NCBI GenBank assembly: GCA_023435335.1
Contig: JAEYRU010000109.1
Span: 1-64,000 of the forward strand
Source: Pseudomonadota bacterium
Lineage (GTDB): Bacteria; Pseudomonadota; Alphaproteobacteria; Rhizobiales; Rhizobiaceae
Direction of reading: 5' to 3'
Length of the DNA stretch: 64,000 nt
Positions within the stretch are counted from its first letter, which is position 1. Every line of letters begins with the position of its first letter. The notes beneath the pieces are model-generated. The model was not told the origin of the DNA. It ran no database searches and was given only the letters and a program-made list of their open reading frames with translations. Both the position numbers and the translations under genes were made by a program. This document shows, piece after piece, positions 32,255 through 40,618 of this stretch.

Positions 32255-32965
32255 ATGAACAGCATTGCTCGCTTTGAGGACGGGATCGAGGGGCTGGCGC
32301 TCCCCTCAAGCCGCACGGGTCTTGCCCGCTATCTCAACCGCCTGAGCCACAATGTCGGCGCCGACTCCTACATGCTGATCGAAGTGGCGCGCGAGGGCGA
32401 CGCCGACGAGGCGCGCATCCTCGCCTCCAACTGGATTTACGACACCATCCGCGCCGTCGGCATGGAGATGATCCAGCGCATCGCCCATGCGTCGCCAACA
32501 GCCTTCATGGGCGCCCAGCCGCGCCTCTGGAGCCCTTCGGCCGAGGCTTCCGAGCGGTCCTTCATCAGCATCGAGGAAGCCGAGGCGCTGGAGACGGGCG
32601 GCCATTTCGAGATCGCATCCGCGCGCGTCAAGGCGGCCGGCACCTGCTACTGCGTCGTCTTCTCGGCGCGTCGCCCGCGCAGCATCGACACGACCGGCCT
32701 TCCGGCCGCGCATGTCGCGCTTTCCTACGCTCTGTCGGCGCTCGCCAGGAGCGAGCCGGCGATAGCCGCCCGCAGCCCGATCTCGGAGCGCGAGCGCGAG
32801 TGCCTCTGCTGGGTGTCGCAGGGCAAGACGACGGATGAGGTGGCAGTCATCCTCGGCGTCTCGTCCAACACCGTGAACAGTTACGTCACCCACGCGATCC
32901 AGAAGCTCTCCGCCCGAAACCGCGCAATGGCGATCGCCAATGCGATCCGCGCCGGTTTCATCTGA
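32255..32965 (+). CDS. visN: VisN, LuxR-type activator of flagellar genes
   Basis: 236 residues. The N-terminal ~170 residues form a sensor-like domain, and a LuxR-type helix-turn-helix occupies the C-terminal ~60 (SERERECLCWVSQGKTTDEV, then SNTVNSYVTHAIQKL). Its place beside a second LuxR protein at the head of the flagellar cluster matches VisN of rhizobia, the top-level activator acting as a heterodimer with VisR. The next gene begins 13 bases after its stop. The ligand of the sensor domain is unknown. Confidence 0.85.
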   Translation: MNSIARFEDGIEGLALPSSRTGLARYLNRLSHNVGADSYMLIEVAREGDADEARILASNWIYDTIRAVGMEMIQRIAHASPTAFMGAQPRLWSPSAEASERSFISIEEAEALETGGHFEIASARVKAAGTCYCVVFSARRPRSIDTTGLPAAHVALSYALSALARSEPAIAARSPISERERECLCWVSQGKTTDEVAVILGVSSNTVNSYVTHAIQKLSARNRAMAIANAIRAGFI

Positions 32966-32978
32966 TGCCCCAATCCGC

Positions 32979-33722
32979 ATGGCAGGCCCGATGCTGAACC
33001 CGCAAGCGCCGACGGACGTCCTCCCGCCGATCGCGGAACGCGCGCCGGACGGGGCTCTCGCGGATGTGGCGCAGTGTTTCCGGCAGATCGGGGAAGAAGC
33101 CGGCGCAGACGATTTCAGCCTCTTTCTGGTTTCGCCGGGAGAGTGCAGCCGGCTGACGCCAATCCTCGACGCCAGTCACCCGCAGATATCGAAGAAGACG
33201 GAGTTGCTGGCGCTCTCGCTGGGCGATCCCTTTGCCGGAAGAGTTGCCCGCACCACGCAGCCATGCTGGTGGGCGCACGGCGACGACAGCCGCACCGCCG
33301 CGAGCCTGGCACGCTGTCTCTGGGCCGAGCGGGTCGCGGCGCCCCACCAGGGCATCGGGCCGGCACTGGCGCTGGCGCTGGTCGACGAGCGTGACCAGGC
33401 AGGGGCCATCGTGCTGTCGGGGGACCGGATCGAAGTGTCGATGCCGGCGCTGGCCGACATGCAGGCGCGCTGCCTCGCCCTGTTTTCCCGCGTGACCGGG
33501 CTGCGCAAGGTGGCGCCAGGCGTTGCCCCTTCGATCTCGCGGCGCGAACTCGAATGCCTGGTGCTCACCGCCAACGGGCAGACCAGCGAGGAGATCGCCG
33601 CGCGGCTCGGCCTGTCGGTGCACACCGCCAACCAGTATCTCACCAGTTCGACGCACAAGCTGAACGCGGTCAACCGCATGCATGCGGTCGCCAAGGCGAT
33701 GCGCATGGGCCTGATCGACTGA
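32979..33722 (+). CDS. visR: VisR, LuxR-type activator of flagellar genes
   Basis: 247 residues from ATG 32979; an ATG at 32991 is an alternative with slightly better upstream GGCAGG. A sensor-like domain leads into a C-terminal LuxR helix-turn-helix (ISRRELECLVLTANGQTSEE and LSVHTANQYLTSSTHKL). It pairs with VisN and should activate rem and, through Rem, the structural flagellar genes. The region after its stop is convergent with a minus-strand gene 22 bases away; TGATCCCCGCGGGGTCA there can fold into a short hairpin. Confidence 0.85.
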   Translation: MAGPMLNPQAPTDVLPPIAERAPDGALADVAQCFRQIGEEAGADDFSLFLVSPGECSRLTPILDASHPQISKKTELLALSLGDPFAGRVARTTQPCWWAHGDDSRTAASLARCLWAERVAAPHQGIGPALALALVDERDQAGAIVLSGDRIEVSMPALADMQARCLALFSRVTGLRKVAPGVAPSISRRELECLVLTANGQTSEEIAARLGLSVHTANQYLTSSTHKLNAVNRMHAVAKAMRMGLID

Positions 33723-33744
33723 ACGACGTCTGATCCCCGCGGGG

Positions 33745-34185
33745 TCAGCCGGCCAGCCGCATCGGCGGTGTCTTGCGGATGCGCGCCGCAGCCAGAGCGC
33801 TTTCCAGGAAGGCGGAATTCGCGTCCGGATCCTCGGAAGGCTCGTCGAACGACACATAGGTCACGTCCACGGCCGCATGCTCGTCGCTCATGATGAGCGT
33901 GAAATACACGGTGGCTCCCACCGGCTTCAGCTCGAGGTCGAGCATGACGCGCGGCGGCAGGCTCCAGCCCGCGTGGACGTCGCCGCCATGCCCGAGCCGC
34001 AGCGTGCCGGGAATGAAGAACAGCTCCGCTGCGGAATCAACGATGTCCGCGATGTTGGCGTACTGCTCCAGCCGGATGAAGGCGATGTAGTCGGCCGCCT
34101 CGATCATCCTCAGTTCGCTGACCACCTCCTTGATGGATTCGGCGACGATCTTCTCGCGGGAGGGGTAGTGCGGCTGGCGGTCCAT
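33745..34185 (-). CDS. Conserved hypothetical protein of the flagellar cluster
   Basis: 146 residues, no recognised domain, no signal or membrane segment. It is acidic with mixed helix and strand (SIKEVVSELRMIEAADYIAF, LDLELKPVGATVYFTLIM). ATG 34185 overlaps the flhB stop (ATGA), so it is coupled to flhB. A TTG one codon earlier is possible. Rhizobial clusters have a hypothetical gene at this place between visR and flhB. A flagellar role is likely but undefined. Confidence 0.75.
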   Translation of the reverse strand: MDRQPHYPSREKIVAESIKEVVSELRMIEAADYIAFIRLEQYANIADIVDSAAELFFIPGTLRLGHGGDVHAGWSLPPRVMLDLELKPVGATVYFTLIMSDEHAAVDVTYVSFDEPSEDPDANSAFLESALAAARIRKTPPMRLAG

Positions 34186-35273
34186 CAATCGATCCTGCTA
34201 CGGGCCGCTGCCGGGTTGCGCGCGTAGACGATGCGCACCAGTTCAGCGACTGCCTGGTAAAATTGAGCCGGTATCATGCTATCTATCGAGACTTGCTTGT
34301 ACATGGAGCGGGCGAGCGCAACGTCCTCGAAAACCGGGATTCCGTTGGCCTCGGCGATCTCCCTTATGCGCAGGGCGATCAGGTCCTGACCCTTCGCGAC
34401 GACCACGGGCGCCGCATCCTTGTCGCGGGTGTAGCGCAGCGCGATCGAGTAGTGCGTCGGGTTGGCGATGACCAGCGTGGCCGTCGGTACTGCCGCAATC
34501 ATGCGCTGGCGGGCGCGGTCGCGCTGCAGCGAGCGCATGCGCATGCGCACCAGCGGGTCGCCGATGGTCTGCTTCAGCTCGTCCTTCACTTCCTGCTTCG
34601 TCATGCGCAGGTCGTGCAGCCAGTGATAGCGCGACCACGCGATATCCGCCGCCGCGACGATGACCATCGCGAGTGCGATCCACATGATCACGTCCTGCGC
34701 GATGCCCGCGATCACCGAGCCGAACACCACCGGATGCGTGATCATGCCCGACAGCAGCTGCGAGGCGGCCTCACGCATGGCGACGGCCAGGATGATGCCG
34801 GCGAACAGCAGCTTGGCGATCTGCTTGAGGAACTCGACGAAGCCCTTGACGCCGAAAATGCGGCTCCAGCCCTGCTTCAGCGATATGCGCGACGCCTGCG
34901 GACGGATGCGCTCGAGCACGAAGCGCGGGGTGTTCTGCAGCATCGATGCCGCCAGCGCCGCGCTGACCAGCAGCAGCATGAGCACGACGAGCACCTTGCC
35001 CACCTCGAGACCAACCAGGCGGAAGATCAGCAGCACGTCCTGCTGGCGCTCGAGAGGCCACTCCTCCGGCCGCTCCAGGAAGATGGACAGGAAATTCGAG
35101 ATCTGGGCCACGCTGTTCTGGGCGAAGAACATCGCGAAGACGAGGATGGCGAGGAACGAGGCGAGGACCGGGGCTTCCTTCGCGAAGGGAAGCTGGCCCT
35201 TCTCGATGGTGTCGCGAATCTTCTTTTCAGAAGCTTCTTCTGTCTTGCTTTCCTTGTCCGGCTGCTCGCTCAC
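34185..35273 (-). CDS. flhB: Flagellar export switch protein FlhB
   Basis: 362 residues. Four membrane helices follow a charged N terminus (KIRDTIEKGQLPFAKE), then comes a cytoplasmic domain with the autocleavage site Asn271-Pro-Thr-His274. FlhB controls the switch of the flagellar type III export gate from hook to filament substrates. It is fourth of the minus-strand genes transcribed from motA through fliM, fliN and fliG. Its start lies 25 bases after the fliG stop. Confidence 0.96.
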   Translation of the reverse strand: MSEQPDKESKTEEASEKKIRDTIEKGQLPFAKEAPVLASFLAILVFAMFFAQNSVAQISNFLSIFLERPEEWPLERQQDVLLIFRLVGLEVGKVLVVLMLLLVSAALAASMLQNTPRFVLERIRPQASRISLKQGWSRIFGVKGFVEFLKQIAKLLFAGIILAVAMREAASQLLSGMITHPVVFGSVIAGIAQDVIMWIALAMVIVAAADIAWSRYHWLHDLRMTKQEVKDELKQTIGDPLVRMRMRSLQRDRARQRMIAAVPTATLVIANPTHYSIALRYTRDKDAAPVVVAKGQDLIALRIREIAEANGIPVFEDVALARSMYKQVSIDSMIPAQFYQAVAELVRIVYARNPAAARSRID

Positions 35274-35298
35274 CGGCTATTCCCCCGCGCCGGAGGCC

Positions 35299-36321
35299 TC
35301 ATGCGGCCTGTTCCTGGTCGAGCGCGTTGGGCAGTTCCACCAGCCCTTCGCCGGCCAGGCGGATCGCATCCGCCGCGATGCTCTTGCGAGCCCGCGCGAT
35401 CTCGTCGGCGGGCGGCGTGCCGACGCTGTCCTGCAGCTCGGATTCGATCATGCGGCGCGAACGCGCGCCGATCGCCGAGAGCACGGCTTCGGTCAGCTCC
35501 GGCGGCGTCTCGCCGCGTAGGGCCAGCGTGATCAGCTCCGTCGGCAGGCTGTCGAACAGCGCCACGCGCGACTTCTGCGACAGCTTCACCACGTCCTCGA
35601 ACGAGAACAGCTTGGCGCGCAGGGTCTCGATGTCGGGGGCGCCCGCCGCCTCGACATCCGCCATCACGTCGTCGAGCTGCGACTTGTCGAGCTCGTTGAG
35701 CACGTTGGCGACCCGCGCCTGGCCGGCCGAGATGTTCTTCACGTTGGCTTCCGCCTCGAGCCTGATGCGCAGCTGCCGCTCCACGATCGACTTCGCCCTC
35801 TCGCGCACCGCTCCGAGCGAGATCATCCGCTTCACTGCCTCGCCGCGCACCTGCTTGGGCAGGCTGAGGATGGCGCCCGCGGCTGCGGATGGCGCGACAC
35901 TGGCGAGTATCATGGCGATGGTCTGCGGATGCTCGTTCTCCACGAGCGCGGCGAGCCGCGCCGGCGCGAGCCGCTCCAGATCTGGCCAGATCGGCGGCGG
36001 CGCTTCCGCGGCCACGACGGCCTTCGTCCCTTCCATGATCGCGGTGATCTCGTCCGGCGTCAGCGACTCGTTGAGGATGCTGGTCATCGTGTCGCCGGAA
36101 TCGAGGAGGCCCGCGCCTTCCGCGAATTCGGCCTCGAACTCGGCCACGATGCGCTCGAGCTCGCTCTGCGGAATCGTCTTCAGCGACCGCGCGGCCTCGA
36201 TCAGCGCCTTGAGCTCTTCCTGCTTGAAGAACTTGAGCAGACGCCCGGCGGACGGCTTGCCCATCGCCACGAGAATGGCGGCAGCCTTCTGGGAGCGGGA
36301 CAGGCCGGCGAAGTGATTCAT
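35299..36321 (-). CDS. fliG: Flagellar motor switch protein FliG
   Basis: 340 residues. FliG joins the MS ring to the C ring and receives torque from MotA. The middle-domain motif EHPQTIA (NEHPQTIAMILAS) is clear, and the C-terminal torque domain holds charged residues in the segment LFSFEDVVKLSQKSRVALFD. It lies between fliN and flhB on the minus strand, 37 bases after the fliN stop. Confidence 0.95.
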   Translation of the reverse strand: MNHFAGLSRSQKAAAILVAMGKPSAGRLLKFFKQEELKALIEAARSLKTIPQSELERIVAEFEAEFAEGAGLLDSGDTMTSILNESLTPDEITAIMEGTKAVVAAEAPPPIWPDLERLAPARLAALVENEHPQTIAMILASVAPSAAAGAILSLPKQVRGEAVKRMISLGAVRERAKSIVERQLRIRLEAEANVKNISAGQARVANVLNELDKSQLDDVMADVEAAGAPDIETLRAKLFSFEDVVKLSQKSRVALFDSLPTELITLALRGETPPELTEAVLSAIGARSRRMIESELQDSVGTPPADEIARARKSIAADAIRLAGEGLVELPNALDQEQAA

Positions 36322-36358
36322 GCTGCAAAGGCCCCGATCATGGAAGCGAACCGCCTGG

Positions 36359-36778
36359 TCATTGTCCTGGCTTGGCCGCGGCGATCTCGGTGAGCTTTAT
36401 CCCGAAGCGCGACGGGTCGTGTTCCAGCACGGTGATCTCGCCGCGCGCGATCTTGCGGCCGTTCACCACCAGGTCCACCGGCTCGCCGATGCGGCGGTTG
36501 AGCGCCACGGTCGACCCCTTCTGCAGCGCCATCAGGTCGGAAACCGCCATCTCCGTGCTGCCGAGCACGATCTGCACCTCGACCGGGATGTTGAGGATGA
36601 TGTTCGAGTTCGGCGAACCGGCCGGGCCGGAGGCGGACGCCCCCTTGGCGCGCTGCTCCTCGTTGAGCACGCCCCGCAGCTCTTCGATCGCCTTGTTGAG
36701 CTGATCTTCTTCCTCGATCTGCTCGGTCGGCTCGATCGGCGCGGGTTGCGGCTTGCTCATGGCGACTTCTCCTGACAT
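36359..36778 (-). CDS. fliN: Flagellar motor switch protein FliN
   Basis: 139 residues from ATG 36778; ATG 36760 (MSKPQPAP) is an alternative with CCTGACATTC-like spacing less clear. A polar, Glu-rich N-terminal half precedes the C-ring domain (NIPVEVQIVLGSTEMAVSDL, LNRRIGEPVDLVVNGRKIAR). FliN forms the base of the switch complex with FliM. It starts 12 bases after the fliM stop. Confidence 0.94.
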   Translation of the reverse strand: MSGEVAMSKPQPAPIEPTEQIEEEDQLNKAIEELRGVLNEEQRAKGASASGPAGSPNSNIILNIPVEVQIVLGSTEMAVSDLMALQKGSTVALNRRIGEPVDLVVNGRKIARGEITVLEHDPSRFGIKLTEIAAAKPGQ

Positions 36779-36790
36779 TCGGCTGGCCGC

Positions 36791-37711
36791 TCAGGCGGTC
36801 AGCAATCCTTCGACGAAATCCTGCTGCGCGTCGAACGGCTGCACGATGCGCACGGTGTAGTTCTGCCCCAGCTTCCCGAACTCGCACAGGAAGAGCGTCT
36901 GGTCCTTGGCCGACAGCCGCGTCTGCGTGGGCGCCTGTTCCGGCATCTCGATCAACTGCCCGACCTGCAGCGAAGCGACGTCCGCCAGCGTGAGGCGCGC
37001 CAGCGGGATGGTCGCCTGCAGCGAGACCGACGAGCGCATGACCTCCTCGCTGAACCGCTCGCGCCAGCCCGAGGCTGACGACTGGGTGGCCGACCCGCGA
37101 TTCTCCATCAGTACACGCTGCGGGATGGTGACGCACACCTTGCCGCGGCTTTGGCCGAGGGCGATTTCGAAGACCACGCGCGCCGCGGGCCCGTCGCGGA
37201 TGACGCGCCTGGCGATGTCGTCGCCGGCGATCGGAGCCGGCAGCGGAAAGCGGATGCCGAGCGCGCGCGCGCCGGACCCGTTGAAGGCGGTGGCAAACAG
37301 CTCGAACAGCCGGGCCGCGACCTCCAGCTCGATGGTGGTGAGCGTCCGGCCGATCGGGGCGACGGGCAGATCCTCGTCCGCTCCGAACATGCCGCAGACA
37401 GCGATCGCCAGCGCGTCGGCATCGATCGTCATGAGCAGGGCGTCGGGCGAGGTGTCGGCGGCGGCGATCACCATTGCGCCGAAACCGCCGGGCGCCGGGC
37501 GCGCCGAAACGAAGCGCGCGATCTCGATCGACTTGCACTCCGCCGCGACAGGCACCGAGAATTCCTGCTCGAACGCACCGCCGAGCTCCGCCAGGCACCG
37601 GTCCGCGCAGGCACGGGCCGTTTCGATCACCCTGTCGGGATCGGCCGTCGCGCCGGTCAGCCCCTCGACGATCTGGGTCAGCATTTCGCTATGTGAATCC
37701 GGCTTCGTCAT
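36791..37711 (-). CDS. fliM: Flagellar motor switch protein FliM
   Basis: 306 residues. The C-terminal part carries the SpoA-type domain shared with FliN (VSLQATIPLARLTLADVASL then QVGQLIEMPEQ). The middle domain is present but divergent, as usual in alphaproteobacteria. The N-terminal CheY-binding motif typical of enteric FliM (LSQ.EIDALL) is not recognisable; the protein starts MTKPDSHSEMLTQIVEGL. It follows motA by 25 bases and precedes fliN by 12. Confidence 0.88.
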   Translation of the reverse strand: MTKPDSHSEMLTQIVEGLTGATADPDRVIETARACADRCLAELGGAFEQEFSVPVAAECKSIEIARFVSARPAPGGFGAMVIAAADTSPDALLMTIDADALAIAVCGMFGADEDLPVAPIGRTLTTIELEVAARLFELFATAFNGSGARALGIRFPLPAPIAGDDIARRVIRDGPAARVVFEIALGQSRGKVCVTIPQRVLMENRGSATQSSASGWRERFSEEVMRSSVSLQATIPLARLTLADVASLQVGQLIEMPEQAPTQTRLSAKDQTLFLCEFGKLGQNYTVRIVQPFDAQQDFVEGLLTA

Positions 37712-37736
37712 GGGGATTCGTACGCTTTCTCTAGCC

Positions 37737-38612
37737 TCAGGCCGCCTTCTTGGCGTCGCCGCCCGGATTGAGCGTGCTCTGCTCCACCGCGTCGATGGAC
37801 GGACGCTCCTTGGAGGAGATCGTCTTGCGGCCGAACTCGAGGGCCACCTGGGGAAGCGAGCCGTTCATGTAGGCCAGAAGCGTCTGCTTGACGATCACGT
37901 AGAGCCGGTTGTTCTTCTCGCGCACGATCTTGATCTTGGTCGCGATGGGCCCGACGATGGCATAGGACAGGAAGATGCCGAGGAACGTGCCGACCAGCGC
38001 GGCGCCGATGAGCGCGCCAAGGATTTCGGGCGACTGGTCGAGCGCGCCCATCGCCTTCACCACGCCGAGCACGGCTGCCACGATGCCCAGCGCGGGCAGT
38101 CCGTCACCCACCTGCACCATCGCGTGGTACGATTTCATCTTGTCCGTCTTGATGGTGTGGATCTCCTCGTCCATCAGCGCCTCGATCTCGAAGGGACGGG
38201 CGTTACCGATGATGATGATGCGGCAGTAGTCGCAGATGAACGACGTCAGGTCGTGGTTCTTCAGCACCGTCGGATACATCTGGAAGATCGGCGACTCGTT
38301 CGCATTGTCGATATGCGCCTCGACCTCGTTGCGGGGCTTGGTCCTGAGCTCGCGCATCAGGCTGTGCAGGACACCGAGGACCTCCAGGTATTCCTTTTCC
38401 TTGGGGACCGCTCCCTTGAACGCCTCCATGATCGCCTTCCCGGCGTCCTTCACGGTGGACATGGGATTGGCGACAAGGAAGATGCCGAGCGCGGAGCCGC
38501 CGATGATGACCAGTTCCCATGGCTGCATGAGCACGTCGAGGTGCCCGCCCATGGCCATGTAGCCGCCGAGCACGCAGCCGAAGGTAACCACCAGTCCGAT
38601 CAGAATACCCAA
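37737..38612 (-). CDS. motA: Flagellar motor stator protein MotA
   Basis: 291 residues, four membrane helices, forming the proton channel with MotB. The cytoplasmic loop carries the charged residues that contact FliG (LMRELRTKPRNEVEAHI). The start is TTG 38612 (protein begins MGILIGLVVTFG), because GAGGGA lies about ten bases upstream and family proteins start there. Any longer frame reads through the divergent promoter. It is first of the minus-strand flagellar genes, divergent from a DUF1217 gene across ~146 bases. No sigma-54 or sigma-28-like site was convincing there. Confidence 0.92.
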   Translation of the reverse strand: MGILIGLVVTFGCVLGGYMAMGGHLDVLMQPWELVIIGGSALGIFLVANPMSTVKDAGKAIMEAFKGAVPKEKEYLEVLGVLHSLMRELRTKPRNEVEAHIDNANESPIFQMYPTVLKNHDLTSFICDYCRIIIIGNARPFEIEALMDEEIHTIKTDKMKSYHAMVQVGDGLPALGIVAAVLGVVKAMGALDQSPEILGALIGAALVGTFLGIFLSYAIVGPIATKIKIVREKNNRLYVIVKQTLLAYMNGSLPQVALEFGRKTISSKERPSIDAVEQSTLNPGGDAKKAA

Positions 38613-38758
38613 AGGCTCGGTCCCTCTACCAGAATCGTTCGCTCTGGAAGTATCCCCCGTGCCTTGTGTGAGGCTTGAATGAAGGCTTGAGCGGCCGACA
38701 GCCTCGCGCAAGCAAATCCACCTACCTTCCGCCAACCGCAGTTGCCGGAGGCAGGCGC

Positions 38759-39880
38759 TTGATCAGCACATATGCAAGCTATCGACTCATCTCCCAGGAC
38801 ATCGACCGCTCCCTGAGCCAGGTGAAAAAGCAGCCGGTCGTCGAGCGCGAGACGAAATACTTTCTCGAAAACATCTCGAAGGTGAAGACGATCGAGGAGT
38901 TCGTCGGCAACTCCCGCCTCTTCAACTATGCCATGAAGGCGCATGGACTACAGGACATGGCCTATGCCAAGGCCTTCATGATCAAGGCCTTGAAGGAAGG
39001 CGTGAGCGACCCGCAAAGCTTCGCTAACAAACTGAGCGACAAGCGCTACGCCGACTTCGTCCAGAGCTTCAATTTCGCGGCCCATGGCGAGGACACCGCC
39101 GTGTACAGCCCGGCCCAGCACGGCACCGCGCAGCGCTACCAGCTGCAGGCGGCGCTGGTGGGAATTCCGCCCGACCATCCAGTGCTGAAGGCGCAGACCC
39201 AGGCTTTCCTGGCCGGCATCGCAAAGGTCACGTCGATTGACCAGTTCCTGGCGGACGATGAACTGTACACCTATGCGATGAAGGCCTGGGAACTCACGGA
39301 CAAGCTGGGCGACAAGGCATTCGTCCGCAAGCTTCTCGAAGGCGGGACCGCGGACCGCGACAGTTTCGCCAATCAGCAGACGGACAAGCGCTATGCGGCG
39401 TTTGCCGCCGCGTTCGACTTTGCCGGGCTCGGCGAAAGGGCTACCACTTATATTCCGGCGCAGCACGGAACGGTGGACAAGTATCTGCGCCAGACGCTCG
39501 AGGAGAACGCCGGCGCCCAGAACGAGGGCGTGCGGCTGGCGCTCTATTTCCAGCGCAAGGCGCCGACATTGACGAGCGTGTACCAGATCCTCGCCGACCC
39601 TGCGCTGGCCAAGGTTGCGCGCACAGCGCTTGGGCTTCCGGACGCGGTGGCCGGAGCGGACATCGACAAACAGGCCAAGCTTCTGTCGGCGCGTATCGAC
39701 CTCGACAAGCTCAAGGATCCGCAGGCGCTCGGGAAATTCCTCGCCCGGTTCACCGCCATCTGGGAGGCATCAGGTGGCGCGACCACGAAGCCGCCGCTGA
39801 CCGCGATCCTGTTCAGCCAGCCAGCCGAACTCAACATCTCGACCGATGCGCTGATCGCGTTGTCGCAACTGCGGAAATAG
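38759..39880 (+). CDS. DUF1217 family flagellar-cluster protein
   Basis: 373 residues of the DUF1217 type. Two similar halves can be seen, each with a FLxxIxKVxxxxxFlxxxxLyxYAMKAxxL-like block and a later YxPAQHGT motif (YSPAQHGTAQRY and YIPAQHGTVDKY). This suggests an internal duplication. It is secreted or cytoplasmic; no signal peptide is seen. TTG 38759 follows GGAGG by 7 bases. It opens the plus-strand run ahead of flgF. In rhizobia it is linked to motility or flagellar assembly, with no defined activity. Confidence 0.85.
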   Translation: MISTYASYRLISQDIDRSLSQVKKQPVVERETKYFLENISKVKTIEEFVGNSRLFNYAMKAHGLQDMAYAKAFMIKALKEGVSDPQSFANKLSDKRYADFVQSFNFAAHGEDTAVYSPAQHGTAQRYQLQAALVGIPPDHPVLKAQTQAFLAGIAKVTSIDQFLADDELYTYAMKAWELTDKLGDKAFVRKLLEGGTADRDSFANQQTDKRYAAFAAAFDFAGLGERATTYIPAQHGTVDKYLRQTLEENAGAQNEGVRLALYFQRKAPTLTSVYQILADPALAKVARTALGLPDAVAGADIDKQAKLLSARIDLDKLKDPQALGKFLARFTAIWEASGGATTKPPLTAILFSQPAELNISTDALIALSQLRK

Positions 39881-39889
39881 GCCCCCGAC

Positions 39890-40612
39890 ATGGAAAACGG
39901 CTTCTACGTTGCTCTATCCTCCCAGATCGCGCTGGAAAGGCGGCTGACGACGATCGCCGACAACATGGCCAATGCCAACACCATCGGCTTCCGCGCCACG
40001 GGCGTGAAGTTCGAGGATCTCGTGGCCGGAAGCGGCCGCGAGAAGGTCGACTTCGTCTCCACCGGCGAGACATACATGCCGGACGTGTCCGGGTCGCTGA
40101 CCGAGACCGGCAATCCTTTCGACTTTGCCGTGCTGGGAGACGCGTGGTTCGGGATCGACACCCCGGTGGGCACCGTCATGACACGCGACGGCCGCTTCAC
40201 CATGATGGACACCGGCGAACTGGTGACGCTGCAAGGCTATCCGGTGCTCGACGCCGGAGGCGCCCCCATCCAGCTCGATCCCAACGACGGACCGCCATCG
40301 GCCGGACAGGACGGCAGCCTGCGCCAGGGCGGGCGGCTGATCGGAGCCATCGGCCTGTTCCAGTTCCAGCCCGGCCTGAACTTCCAGCGCTTCGGCAATT
40401 CCGGCATCGTGCCCGAGGGTCCTCCGGATCCAATAGTCGATCGCCAGGACGTCGGCGTGTCGCAAGGCTTCGTGGAACAGTCCAACGTCAATCCCGTGCA
40501 GGAGATGATGCGCCTCATCCAGGTTCAGCGGGCATTCGAGCAAATCTCCACGCTGGTGCGCGACGGCGAGAACGCGCTCACCGAGGCAATGCGCAAGATC
40601 GGCACCTCCTGA
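39890..40612 (+). CDS. flgF: Flagellar proximal rod protein FlgF
   Basis: 240 residues. The N-terminal rod-protein motif is present (RLTTIADNMANANTIGFRAT) and the C-terminal one (GFVEQSNVNPVQEMMRLIQV, then QRAFEQISTLVRDGENALT). FlgF is a rod subunit beneath FlgG, exported by the type III apparatus without cleavage. It lies 9 bases after the DUF1217 gene and 6 before fliI. Confidence 0.93.
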   Translation: MENGFYVALSSQIALERRLTTIADNMANANTIGFRATGVKFEDLVAGSGREKVDFVSTGETYMPDVSGSLTETGNPFDFAVLGDAWFGIDTPVGTVMTRDGRFTMMDTGELVTLQGYPVLDAGGAPIQLDPNDGPPSAGQDGSLRQGGRLIGAIGLFQFQPGLNFQRFGNSGIVPEGPPDPIVDRQDVGVSQGFVEQSNVNPVQEMMRLIQVQRAFEQISTLVRDGENALTEAMRKIGTS

Positions 40613-40618
40613 AGCTGA

